Source: Paenibacillus sp. MSJ-34 (GTDB taxonomy: Bacteria > Bacillota > Bacilli > Paenibacillales > Paenibacillaceae). Taken from it: a DNA stretch of 64,000 nucleotides. Numbering within the stretch: position 1 is the first letter of the stretch; the number at the start of each line of letters is the position of its first letter. The translations under genes and the position numbers were made by a program. Positions 38,889-47,817 of this stretch are shown piece after piece. The notes under the pieces were generated by a model. That model was given only the letters and a program-made list of their open reading frames with translations. It made no database searches and was not told the DNA's origin. The stretch lies in NCBI RefSeq assembly GCF_018918005.1, contig NZ_JAHLPR010000041.1, positions 1 to 64,000 on the forward strand. Direction: 5' to 3'.

Positions 38889-39896
38889 TTAACGAGAACC
38901 GTACTGCAACTGATAGTATTCTTGGTAAGCCCCAGTTTGAATCCGTGTCCACCATTGTTGGTTTTCAAGGTACCATTTGATCGTTTCTTTGATGCCTGTT
39001 TCAAAGTTATGCTTCGGCTGCCATCCCAATTCTGTCGTCAATTTTGTAGCGTCAATACCGTAACGTCTGTCATGGCCTGGCCGATCGGTAACATGCGTGA
39101 TTAACGATTCCGGTTTGCCGAGCTCCTGCAGAATTGTTTTTACGATTTGAACATTCGTTCTTTCGTTGTTTCCTCCTACGTTATAAACCTCGCCGTCTTT
39201 TCCGTTATGAAGAACCAGATCGATAGCACTGCAATGGTCTTCTACGTATAGCCAGTCGCGAACATGAAGACCGTCGCCATAGACAGGCAGCGGCTTATCG
39301 TTTAAGGCGTTGGAGATCATTAACGGAATTAATTTTTCTGGAAAATGGTACGGCCCGTAGTTGTTCGAACAACGTGTAATATTCACTGGCATCCCAAACG
39401 TTTCATGATAGGAGCGTACTAGCATGTCTGCCCCGGCTTTGCTTGCCGAATAAGGACTGTTAGGCGCAAGCGGCGTATTTTCCGTAAATAGTCCGGTATC
39501 CCCAAGCGTCCCGTATACCTCGTCGGTTGAAACTTGAAGATACTTTTTCACTTGATATTTTTTGGCGGCGTCTAGCAACACTTGCGTCCCCATCACATTC
39601 GTCCGCACAAAAATGCCCGGATCCATAATGCTCCGATCGACATGCGATTCCGCAGCAAAATTAACGACGTAATCAATCCCCTGCTGGAATACTTCGTCGA
39701 CAACTTTGGCGTCGGCAATATCGCCTTTCACAAACGTATAATTCGGGTTGTCTTGCACGCTCGCAAGGTTTTCCAGATTGCCGGCATATGTCAAAGCGTC
39801 GAAGTTGATGATTTCATAGTCGGGGTATTTATTCAACATGTAATGAACAAAGTTGCTGCCGATAAAACCGGCTCCGCCGGTGACGAGTAGTTTCAA
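38889..39896 (-). CDS. rfbB: dTDP-glucose 4,6-dehydratase
   Basis: Second step of dTDP-rhamnose synthesis. It has 335 residues of an extended short-chain dehydrogenase: GGAGFIGSNF near the start, STDEVYG, and YSASKAGAD with the catalytic Tyr-Lys. The TTG at 39896 is chosen, with AAGGAG upstream and the domain beginning at residue 2; the longer reading adds ~46 unrelated residues. It lies 13 bases after rfbC. Confidence 0.96.
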   Translation of the reverse strand: MKLLVTGGAGFIGSNFVHYMLNKYPDYEIINFDALTYAGNLENLASVQDNPNYTFVKGDIADAKVVDEVFQQGIDYVVNFAAESHVDRSIMDPGIFVRTNVMGTQVLLDAAKKYQVKKYLQVSTDEVYGTLGDTGLFTENTPLAPNSPYSASKAGADMLVRSYHETFGMPVNITRCSNNYGPYHFPEKLIPLMISNALNDKPLPVYGDGLHVRDWLYVEDHCSAIDLVLHNGKDGEVYNVGGNNERTNVQIVKTILQELGKPESLITHVTDRPGHDRRYGIDATKLTTELGWQPKHNFETGIKETIKWYLENQQWWTRIQTGAYQEYYQLQYGSR

Positions 39897-39909
39897 GGTA
39901 TCGTCTCCT

Positions 39910-40458
39910 TTAATCGAAATTGATCTCGGCATCTTTAAGAAGCGGATGCGTCTGATCCTTAGCTGATAAGATCGGGTTTGATGTCGGCCAATCGATCCCA
40001 AGTGCAGGATCGTTCCAGGCGATGCCGCGGTCATGTTCGGGGGAGTAGTAATCGTCCACTTTGTAAATTACTTCCGTATTCGGAACGAGGGTACAGAAGC
40101 CGTGGGCAAAGCCTTGTGGAACAAGCAACTGGCGTTTATTTGCCGCGCTCAAAATAACACCTACCCATTGACCGAAAGTAGGCGAACTTTTGCGAATATC
40201 TACCGCCACATCATAAATTGCACCTTGTATCACGCGAATCAGCTTTGTCTGCGCTTTTGGATTTAATTGATAATGAAGTCCCCGTAGGACACCAGGTTCG
40301 GCTGATAAAGAATGATTATCCTGAACAAACGAAAAATCGATTTTAAATTCTTTAAATTTCACACTATTGTATGTTTCCATAAAAAAACCGCGACTGTCCC
40401 CATGCACAGCTGGTTCAATAATAAAAACCCCTTCGAGTTTCGTTTTTACGACTTGCAT
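39910..40458 (-). CDS. rfbC: dTDP-4-dehydrorhamnose 3,5-epimerase
   Basis: Third step of dTDP-rhamnose synthesis. It is a cupin-type enzyme of about 182 residues: GFFMETYNSVKF, SFVQDNHSLS, GVLRGLHYQ with the catalytic His, and PQGFAHGFCTL. The ATG at 40458 has AGAGG eight bases upstream; the adjacent ATG at 40461 is equally possible. It lies 12 bases after rfbA. Confidence 0.95.
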   Translation of the reverse strand: MQVVKTKLEGVFIIEPAVHGDSRGFFMETYNSVKFKEFKIDFSFVQDNHSLSAEPGVLRGLHYQLNPKAQTKLIRVIQGAIYDVAVDIRKSSPTFGQWVGVILSAANKRQLLVPQGFAHGFCTLVPNTEVIYKVDDYYSPEHDRGIAWNDPALGIDWPTSNPILSAKDQTHPLLKDAEINFD

Positions 40459-40470
40459 CATATACACCTC

Positions 40471-41214
40471 TTACAATTTTAATTTTCCAAATTCCTCGCT
40501 GAAAACGAGCTCTTTGGCCAGTTCATTTGCTTTGGCCAATGAAGCATGCGTTCCCGCATCGGTCCACCAACCCTGGAGTATATCATAAGTGAGTTGATTT
40601 CTTTTAATATATGCGTTATTAACGTCTGTGATTTCCAACTCTCCACGAGCGGAAGGTGCTAGGGTTTTAATTACATCAAAAACCGAATTATCATACATAT
40701 AGATACCCGTCACAGCATAATTACTTTTAGGATTTTTAGGCTTCTCTTCAATGGATATAATTTTATCTCCATTGAGTTCGGGTACACCATAGCGCTGCGG
40801 GTCGTGAACCTCTTGGATAAGAATCTTCGCGCCTTTTTGTTGCTCTCGGAAATTTTGAACATACGGCGCAATATCGTCCGAAAAAACATTGTCCCCGAGT
40901 ATAACGACCATTTGATCGTCTCCGACAAAATGTTCGGCCAATCCGAGCGCTTGTGCAATCCCCCCAGCTTCATCTTGGACTTTGTACGTGAAGGTAATTC
41001 CCATTTCATGGCCGCTACCGAGCAGGTTAACAACGTCACCCATGTGATCTTTGCCGGTGACGATAAGAATATCCTGGATAGCAGATGCTTTGAGTTTATG
41101 GACAGCGTGAAAAACCATTGGATATTTGCCGACGGGGAGTAAATGTTTGTTTGTCACTTTCGTCAAAGGGTATAGACGTGAGCCTGTGCCCCCAGCAAGA
41201 ATAATCCCTTTCAT
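40471..41214 (-). CDS. rfbA: Glucose-1-phosphate thymidylyltransferase (short form)
   Basis: First step of dTDP-rhamnose synthesis: glucose-1-phosphate plus dTTP gives dTDP-glucose. It has 247 residues, opening with GIILAGGTGSRLYPLT and KHLLPVGKYPM, then VILGDNVF. It is the short form that lacks the C-terminal allosteric domain of E. coli RmlA. It heads the A-C-B-D rml order. Local AT content is already higher than in rfbB and rfbD; the composition shift begins here. Confidence 0.93.
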   Translation of the reverse strand: MKGIILAGGTGSRLYPLTKVTNKHLLPVGKYPMVFHAVHKLKASAIQDILIVTGKDHMGDVVNLLGSGHEMGITFTYKVQDEAGGIAQALGLAEHFVGDDQMVVILGDNVFSDDIAPYVQNFREQQKGAKILIQEVHDPQRYGVPELNGDKIISIEEKPKNPKSNYAVTGIYMYDNSVFDVIKTLAPSARGELEITDVNNAYIKRNQLTYDILQGWWTDAGTHASLAKANELAKELVFSEEFGKLKL

Positions 41215-41262
41215 TACTTCACCATCCTTATTTATTCAGGTTGATCCTAAACTTTAATTTTG

Positions 41263-43986
41263 TTAATCTTCTTCTGAGATTTTAAGAGATTTAAAGGCAA
41301 CTCCAAGTGTTCGTAAATCATTATTTAATCCTAGCTCAACAGGAGTAGTAGCATTCGGCAACTCAAACTCTAATTTTACTTCGTTACTATTCGATAAGAG
41401 TTCTCTTTCAATATTAATTATATAATTTCCCTCTTTTGAAATATTTAGTTCATCTATTAAATGCTCATTTATTCGTACTATCAATTTTTGATTTTTAAGC
41501 TTGCTTGAAACTAAAGGAAAAATTCTCATATCTAATTTTAAGTTTGTATTTACTTTACTTATTTGCATCCTTAGAATTGCCTTTTTTGAATTAGTCCAAG
41601 TAAATTCCCCCTCTGCCTCACTCCAACCTGTATCCTGATACAGTTTAGCATTTCCTTTGTTTCCAAAGTTAATTTTAGAACCAAGTTCGTAGGGTTGAAT
41701 CAATTCTTCAAAAGTTTTTGAGCTACTCCCCTTTGTTAGATGCTTTCCATTTGGTATAAAAATATTAAATCCATCGACAATACCATAAAAATCATTTTCT
41801 CCCATCTTAGTGACAATATCTTGTTCTATTTTACTATCTCTAATGATATAAATTGCATCTTCATAAAAATTACCTTTTTTCAAATCGTTAGTGACTTCCT
41901 CATTATGCCGTTGCCAAGCTGCATTACTATACCTAGCAAAGTATCCCACATTAATAGACATTCCTTTTTTTACTGCTAAATAGGAAAAAGGAACATAACT
42001 CTCATCGAGATTAACAGGAACAAAAATAATTCTACTATATGAACCATCTAAAGTATTCCATAGTTCGGATTTTAATGGATTATCCCATTTAATAGTACTC
42101 ATATAATCATTTCTAAATTCCAACATTTTTCCATTTATATCAACATATTGAATAACCAAAGCTATCAATAATAATGCTATTACAGGCTTATTGTGATTCC
42201 TGGGAATTATGGATCGAAATATAAAGTACATTATTAAATAATAAACAGGCCAAAAAAATCTTCCCGACGCTCTAATCGTTTCAAACAATAGCAATACTCT
42301 ATTTTGAATAGGAATAATAGTAAAAACTTTTCCGTCAAAAGTTATAACATTACTTATTGCAATAGTAGTAAAGATCAAACAAACTAATCCTATTGGAATT
42401 AATTTCATAATTACTTTTTTTGTTGGAGGCGTCTTTACCAATTCATACAATGACCAAAATATTAATACCATTACTCCTACACCAAGATAATTAAACCCTT
42501 CATTTTGTCCGGGGGTTGCATTTTGTCTATCCACAAGAATGCTAGACCACCCCTGTGGATTAATAACAGAGTTAAGATTCATGGAATAATTACCAAATCC
42601 ACCTGCTGCGAATTCTCCACCTCTAATACTAAAATAACCTATCATCCATAAGATAAATATTATTAAAACAGCACATGTTATGGAATATATAAAAACGAAT
42701 CTATTATTAATAAGTTTTTTTACAAAATATGCCTCGAACACCCCAATAAAACATAATCCAATCACCATAATAAAAAGATAAGGGTGTATTAAAATTGAAA
42801 TGCATATAATCCCTATCCACCAAAAAGATGGGAATTTCTTGTTATTCGCGAATAATAACCAAATAGATGCTAAAATAGTCCAGTGGCCCATTAAGGCATA
42901 GTGTCCATACGCCCGCCATAACATAATAGGACTTAAAGTAAAAAGTATAGTACCTAGAACTTGTACTAATACATTTTTGTTTATTGTTTTCATTAATAAT
43001 GAAGCAAAAATCCCTTGTAATATATAACAAATCAAAATCCAAAATCCGAAATATTGGAAATCCGGAGGTAACCATATATTGAAAAGCTTAAATATTATCG
43101 CTAAAAGAGGGATGGAATCAGTTAGTGCAATTGCTGTTCCTTCCGGTGCTCCATAATTGCTTATAAGACCAATTGGAAAATGCCATGGTTCATTTCTAAA
43201 AAAATGCCATCCTAAAAAATGGGTTGCTGGATCTCCTTTTGTAACAAGCCAATCAATATAAGTTGGATTCAAAATTCTGATTCCTAAATTGTATAAAAAT
43301 ACTATAATTCCTAATATTCCACCTAGTACTAAGGTTATTGTTGTTCCATTTTTCCCTGTTATTAAACAATAAATAATTGTTGAAGCTGTAATTGAAAGGA
43401 AGAAACATAGCAAGATATTATTTGTAACATTAATACCCAAATCGCCTTTATAACCATTAATCTCTACTTCGTTCAAACCTCCGCCATTCATATAATATTC
43501 ATTAATATTAATCTGAATTGATTTTGCATATACCTCTTCCCCAGTAGAAAAAATATATTCTTTCCATTCTGGAAACTGAGGAAGTGATTCATTAGGTAAA
43601 ATAGTTTCGTTCCCATTTTTATCTATGAAAACGAGATCAAATTTTAATGTACCCCTATCTTTGAAATAACTATTATTAGTATTCAGTATTTTAATAGAAG
43701 TTATTGTATATTCATGATCTAAATCCAATTTAATCCATCCATTAGTATGATCGGGTAACAGCCAATAATCGGTTGTATCTTCTTGTGTAGACTTATCAAT
43801 AACCTTATAAGGTGAAAAACCTCCGACATTATCCGGATACTGTGCGGAGGCAGTAATAGATTTTATTGTTACCTTCCCAGAATCATTTAAGAATAAGAAG
43901 GATGTAACAAATATCAATATAAAAACGATCAATGTTATTATATTCTTTTTAGACTCTATAGCCTTAATAAATCTAACGGGATCCAT
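41263..43986 (-). CDS. Polytopic GT-C-like membrane protein with N-terminal discoidin-type domain
   Basis: 907 residues. A first hydrophobic segment (about 17-34) is followed by a roughly 150-residue extracellular F5/8-type-C-like domain (ITASAQYPDNVGGFSPYKVID then WIKLDLDHEYTITSIKILN). About twelve membrane spans follow, with an acidic GDPATHFLGWHFFRNEPW loop after the first, as in lipid-linked GT-C glycosyltransferases of DUF6311/YfhO type. A soluble extracytoplasmic domain of about 300 residues closes it. It overlaps the GtrB-type gene by 14 bases and lies next to gtrA, so it is probably the outer-face glycosyltransferase of a three-component set. Family assignment from memory. Confidence 0.75.
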   Translation of the reverse strand: MDPVRFIKAIESKKNIITLIVFILIFVTSFLFLNDSGKVTIKSITASAQYPDNVGGFSPYKVIDKSTQEDTTDYWLLPDHTNGWIKLDLDHEYTITSIKILNTNNSYFKDRGTLKFDLVFIDKNGNETILPNESLPQFPEWKEYIFSTGEEVYAKSIQININEYYMNGGGLNEVEINGYKGDLGINVTNNILLCFFLSITASTIIYCLITGKNGTTITLVLGGILGIIVFLYNLGIRILNPTYIDWLVTKGDPATHFLGWHFFRNEPWHFPIGLISNYGAPEGTAIALTDSIPLLAIIFKLFNIWLPPDFQYFGFWILICYILQGIFASLLMKTINKNVLVQVLGTILFTLSPIMLWRAYGHYALMGHWTILASIWLLFANNKKFPSFWWIGIICISILIHPYLFIMVIGLCFIGVFEAYFVKKLINNRFVFIYSITCAVLIIFILWMIGYFSIRGGEFAAGGFGNYSMNLNSVINPQGWSSILVDRQNATPGQNEGFNYLGVGVMVLIFWSLYELVKTPPTKKVIMKLIPIGLVCLIFTTIAISNVITFDGKVFTIIPIQNRVLLLFETIRASGRFFWPVYYLIMYFIFRSIIPRNHNKPVIALLLIALVIQYVDINGKMLEFRNDYMSTIKWDNPLKSELWNTLDGSYSRIIFVPVNLDESYVPFSYLAVKKGMSINVGYFARYSNAAWQRHNEEVTNDLKKGNFYEDAIYIIRDSKIEQDIVTKMGENDFYGIVDGFNIFIPNGKHLTKGSSSKTFEELIQPYELGSKINFGNKGNAKLYQDTGWSEAEGEFTWTNSKKAILRMQISKVNTNLKLDMRIFPLVSSKLKNQKLIVRINEHLIDELNISKEGNYIINIERELLSNSNEVKLEFELPNATTPVELGLNNDLRTLGVAFKSLKISEED

Positions 43987-44992
43987 TTACGATTCTCTCC
44001 TGTACTATAAACCTATCACTAGCTAATATTTGACTAGAATTTTCACTAGGATAATAGTTATTAAGTAAATATAGCGGTCTTTTCTTAGTTTCATTGAAAA
44101 TTCTCCCTAGATACTCCCCAATAATTCCTAAGCATATTAGTTGAATCCCTCCAATAAATAGAACTACAACTATTAGAGAAGGGTATCCTTTAACTGGATT
44201 TCCAAAAACTAATGTTTGAAAAATAATAACTAATATGAATAAGAAGGAAATAAGAGCAAAGATTCCTCCCATGTAACTCGCTATCTTTAAAGGTGCAATG
44301 GTAAAGGATGTGATCCCTTCTATCGCCAAGTTCCACAATCGTATATAATTCCACTTAGTTACTCCTGCATATCTTGGATCCCTTTGATATAGTACTTCTT
44401 TTTGGGGAAATCCTATCCAAGCGAATAAACCTTTAGAAAATCTCTGCTGTTCCCTAAGTTTCCTTAACGATTCGACTGCTTTTCGGCTTAATAAGCGAAA
44501 ATCGCCTGTATCTTCTGGAATCGATACATTACTAACTCGTTGAATAAATCGATAAAAAAGAAAGGCAGTTGTTCGTTTGAAAAAGGTTTCTCCTTGCCGC
44601 AAAGTACGTTTTGCATAAACTACATCAAAACCATTCCCCCATTCCTTAATCAGTTCTGGTATCAATTCCGGAGGATCTTGTAGGTCTGCATCAATAATTA
44701 CAACAGCATCTCCATTTGCATAATCTAACCCTGCAGCCATTGCTATTTCCTTACCAAAATTTCTACTTAAATCTACAATGGCCACACGATGATCACATTG
44801 ACGAATTGAATTCAATATTTCCAAAGTTCTATCTCTACTACCATCGTTCACATAGATGATTTCTGACTTCATTTCAATCCCATCAAGAACAGAAATTAGT
44901 CGTTTATGAAACGCTTCTAGAACTGATTCTTCGTTATACGCAGGGACAATAATTGAAAGAAGATTATCATAATTACTTGCATACACTGTCAT
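43973..44992 (-). CDS. Undecaprenyl-phosphate glycosyltransferase, GtrB/DPM1-like
   Basis: 339-residue GT2 enzyme with two C-terminal membrane spans. LSIIVPAYNEES opens it, VDLSRNFGKE and DADLQDPPELIPEL (DXD) follow, and DTGDFRLLSRKAVE is typical of the polyprenyl-phosphate mannose/glucose synthase group. It would load a sugar onto undecaprenyl phosphate inside the cell, for flipping by GtrA and use by the outer GT-C enzyme. The start overlaps the gtrA stop by four bases. Confidence 0.92.
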   Translation of the reverse strand: MTVYASNYDNLLSIIVPAYNEESVLEAFHKRLISVLDGIEMKSEIIYVNDGSRDRTLEILNSIRQCDHRVAIVDLSRNFGKEIAMAAGLDYANGDAVVIIDADLQDPPELIPELIKEWGNGFDVVYAKRTLRQGETFFKRTTAFLFYRFIQRVSNVSIPEDTGDFRLLSRKAVESLRKLREQQRFSKGLFAWIGFPQKEVLYQRDPRYAGVTKWNYIRLWNLAIEGITSFTIAPLKIASYMGGIFALISFLFILVIIFQTLVFGNPVKGYPSLIVVVLFIGGIQLICLGIIGEYLGRIFNETKKRPLYLLNNYYPSENSSQILASDRFIVQERIVNGSR

Positions 44993-45393
44993 ATTTTTTC
45001 ACTCACCCTAAAAGTCCAAAATTTATTTACGATGTAATTAAAAGGGGGGACTATAAGAACAACAACCAGTACTCCGATTATATTAGAAAATTTTAAAAGA
45101 TTTACTACTATAAAAATAAGAAGTAAGTTTAATAATAACCCCATGGTAGCAACCGCGATATACTTTGGAAAATATCTAACATGCTCTTTCACAACTTGAA
45201 AAGTCCACTTATGGTTTGCAATATATGAAAATATCATTGAGATAATAAAGGCAGGTATAGAAGCAATAATTGCATTTATTTTTAGTAATTCGGTCAACAC
45301 ATAGTAAATAACTATATGTAAAATTGTTGTAAATATTCCTACTCCCGCAAACGTTATAAATTCCTTATTGAAAATAAATCTAAAAATTTTCAT
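44989..45393 (-). CDS. GtrA-like flippase
   Basis: About 134 residues with four membrane spans, of the GtrA/GtcA family that flips polyprenyl-phosphate sugars. FAGVGIFTTILHIVIYYVL and FSYIANHKWTF are typical. No clear ribosome site is seen. The ATG at 45393 overlaps the end of the methyltransferase gene, so coupling is likely; a GTG at 45423 would add ten residues. It pairs with the GtrB-type and GT-C genes next to it. Confidence 0.88.
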   Translation of the reverse strand: MKIFRFIFNKEFITFAGVGIFTTILHIVIYYVLTELLKINAIIASIPAFIISMIFSYIANHKWTFQVVKEHVRYFPKYIAVATMGLLLNLLLIFIVVNLLKFSNIIGVLVVVLIVPPFNYIVNKFWTFRVSEKI

Positions 45394-46120
45394 TATTTTG
45401 TACAACCGCAAGAAGCGAAACACCGAATGGAAGTTTGTAATTACAAACTAACTTACGCTCGCTAGAGAACAAACTTTCTAATATTGAATTTATAAACTTA
45501 TTAGGAATCTTTACATCCTGCCCTGCATCCTTATAAGGAATAATTCTCCTCAAAATCCTAACAAATGAGATAATTGGGAATAAATAAATGTTATAGTAAG
45601 TAATATGACGGGGATACAACCCTGAATCTAATATACATTTTTTAAGGTTTGAAAGTCGATATCTTCTTTTATGGTGATGCTCTACATCGTGTTGGCTCCA
45701 AAGAAATGGAAAAGCAGGCACAGTTATTATTAACTGCCCTCTTTTTGTAAGCATTGACTTAAGCTTTCTAAGTGAAGCTAGATCGTCTTCAATATGTTCT
45801 AAGACATCTAATAATATTATTAAATCATACTTATCTTCAGATTGAGAAATTCCGTCAGGCAAATAACCTTTATGAATTGTCCCGATTCCTTTTTGTCGGG
45901 CAATTTCAATTGCGGTATCTTCAAGTTCAATACCAGTTACTTCACCAAATCTTGATAAAAGACTAAGATTTCCACCTGTTCCACAACCAATATCTAATAT
46001 TTTAGGATTTAAAGGGAGTTGCAGCGATTCTATAGTTTTTTCAACTATTCTTCTTCTTCCTTTAAACCACCAATGATTACTCTCAATTTCATTCATTTGA
46101 AGATATATTTCTTTTTTCAT
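45380..46120 (-). CDS. Class I SAM-dependent methyltransferase
   Basis: 246 residues. The SAM site is ILDIGCGTGGNLSLL (about 40-54), followed by LIILLDVLEHIEDD and TVPAFPFLWSQHD, like methyltransferases found in polysaccharide loci. The ATG at 46120 follows GGAGGT; an upstream ATG precedes that site. It is the first gene of the group that continues with gtrA, gtrB and the GT-C gene. The methyl acceptor is unknown; a sugar or a lipid-linked intermediate is plausible. Confidence 0.85.
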   Translation of the reverse strand: MKKEIYLQMNEIESNHWWFKGRRRIVEKTIESLQLPLNPKILDIGCGTGGNLSLLSRFGEVTGIELEDTAIEIARQKGIGTIHKGYLPDGISQSEDKYDLIILLDVLEHIEDDLASLRKLKSMLTKRGQLIITVPAFPFLWSQHDVEHHHKRRYRLSNLKKCILDSGLYPRHITYYNIYLFPIISFVRILRRIIPYKDAGQDVKIPNKFINSILESLFSSERKLVCNYKLPFGVSLLAVVQNNENF

Positions 46121-46446
46121 TTTACCTCCAGATATCAACTATTAGTCTTTACTCAATTACTAATATAATCTTTACTACTTTATTTTGCAATTTATCGAAT
46201 TCTTGGCAAAACATGATCCTTTTATACCCAAAAACTTATAGTCATCTTTATAAGAAGAGTCTTTAAATATAAGTGACGTATCAAAAAACAAACATTAACT
46301 TAATTATTAATATAAGGAACCCTTAGGAATACTGTAGGCTTAATCTTTTTTCTTTAATATAATATAAATGAAAATGAATCATCTATGTTTTGTCCAAAGA
46401 ACCTACACAATATATCATAAAATCTATTAAATTTATCAATACTTTT
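46121..46446. other. AT-rich intergenic region, possible internal promoter
   Basis: About 330 bases with no gene. On the minus strand a TTGATA near 46440 and TATATT-like boxes nearby could form a promoter for the methyltransferase-gtrA-gtrB group, but spacing is imperfect. No terminator hairpin for manC is evident. Confidence 0.35.
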
Positions 46447-47817
46447 TTACTTTATTATCTTTTCTATTATTTCATACCATTCTAGATAGTATCTTTTAAT
46501 ATCTGATTCTGAAAGTTCAGTTCCAATTTGGGTTTCAATAAATTCTAAATCGGATAGTGCTTTTAAAGCATGCTTCATTTTTTTATCAATTTTCAACGTA
46601 TCTCCTGCTTTAATATATATTTTTTCACCTTCGATGATACACTCACCTTGGCCATTTAATACAATCCATATTTCAATTCTTTTGTCATGAGAATGGTAGC
46701 TTAAATTTTTCCCAGAGGATAAATGAATTTTTCTTGTTAGTATTTCTTTTTGATCTTCCTGTACGGTATGGTCAAGAACTCTGTACCAACCCCATCTTCG
46801 TTCTTCATACATCAATCTGCCGTCAAACTTATTAGCAATTTCTTTAACCTGCGAACTTGCTTCCTTAGTACTTACCAGTATACCATCCGGGCTAGCGGCG
46901 ACCACAACATCTGTTAAGCCAACTAGAGCAATAGGAATATCCAACTCGTTAACTATGTGATTATTATGATTTAAAATATCTGAATTGATAAATCCCTTCC
47001 CAAGTACACTATCCGACAACTCTTCTGTAAATGTATTCCATGTCCCGATATCCTTCCAATATCCTCTATAAGGGATTACAATAATATTTTCGGTATTTTC
47101 AACCACTTCATAATCAAAACTATTTTTAGGAATATGGTTATAATTCTTTAGAAACAATTCATACTCTAAAGATAGCTTTTTTTCTTTAAGAATTGAAATA
47201 ATATATCCTAGACGAAAAGCAAAAACGCCACAATTCCATAAAGCATTATTTTTAATCAAGCTTTCCGCTTCACATTCAGTAGGTTTTTCCTTAAAATAAT
47301 CTACTTGGAAAAAAAAATCACTGTATTTTTGTTTTGGAATTATATAGCCATATTTCTCCGAAGGATACGTTGGTAAAACTCCTAATAGAGCTAAATCAGC
47401 ATTAGTTTCTTGAATTGCTATCTCCATTTGTTTAATCATTCCAAAAAATTCGTTTTCAACAAATGGATCTACTGGTAAAACAACAATAATCTCATTTAAA
47501 TCTACATTTTTTTTCTTGTAAAGGAACAACGAAGCAAGTGCTATTGCTGCAAAAGTGTCTCTTCTTTCAGGTTCAACAATGATATCTACATTATGACCTA
47601 GCTGATTAATGAGTATTTCTTTTTGAGTTTTACTGGTTGCAATTGAAATGTTTTGGTTCAGTCCTGCTGCCTCTATCTGTCTCCACACTCTTTGAATCAT
47701 GGACTCATACTCGCCCTCTTCATTGAGTAGAGCCTTGATAAACTGCTTTGATCTGGAATTGTTACTTAATGGCCAGAGCCTCTTCCCTGAACCACCAGAT
47801 AAAAGTACTAATCTCAT
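46447..47817 (-). CDS. manC: Mannose-1-phosphate guanylyltransferase / mannose-6-phosphate isomerase type
   Basis: Makes GDP-mannose from mannose-1-phosphate and GTP, and may also isomerise mannose-6-phosphate. It has 456 residues: the pyrophosphorylase signature GGSGKRLWPLSN (8-19), VEPERRDTFAA and VVLPVDPFV, then a C-terminal cupin domain with YHSHDKRIEIWIVLNGQGE. It follows rmd with a one-base overlap. GDP-mannose feeds Gmd and Rmd. Confidence 0.94.
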   Translation of the reverse strand: MRLVLLSGGSGKRLWPLSNNSRSKQFIKALLNEEGEYESMIQRVWRQIEAAGLNQNISIATSKTQKEILINQLGHNVDIIVEPERRDTFAAIALASLFLYKKKNVDLNEIIVVLPVDPFVENEFFGMIKQMEIAIQETNADLALLGVLPTYPSEKYGYIIPKQKYSDFFFQVDYFKEKPTECEAESLIKNNALWNCGVFAFRLGYIISILKEKKLSLEYELFLKNYNHIPKNSFDYEVVENTENIIVIPYRGYWKDIGTWNTFTEELSDSVLGKGFINSDILNHNNHIVNELDIPIALVGLTDVVVAASPDGILVSTKEASSQVKEIANKFDGRLMYEERRWGWYRVLDHTVQEDQKEILTRKIHLSSGKNLSYHSHDKRIEIWIVLNGQGECIIEGEKIYIKAGDTLKIDKKMKHALKALSDLEFIETQIGTELSESDIKRYYLEWYEIIEKIIK

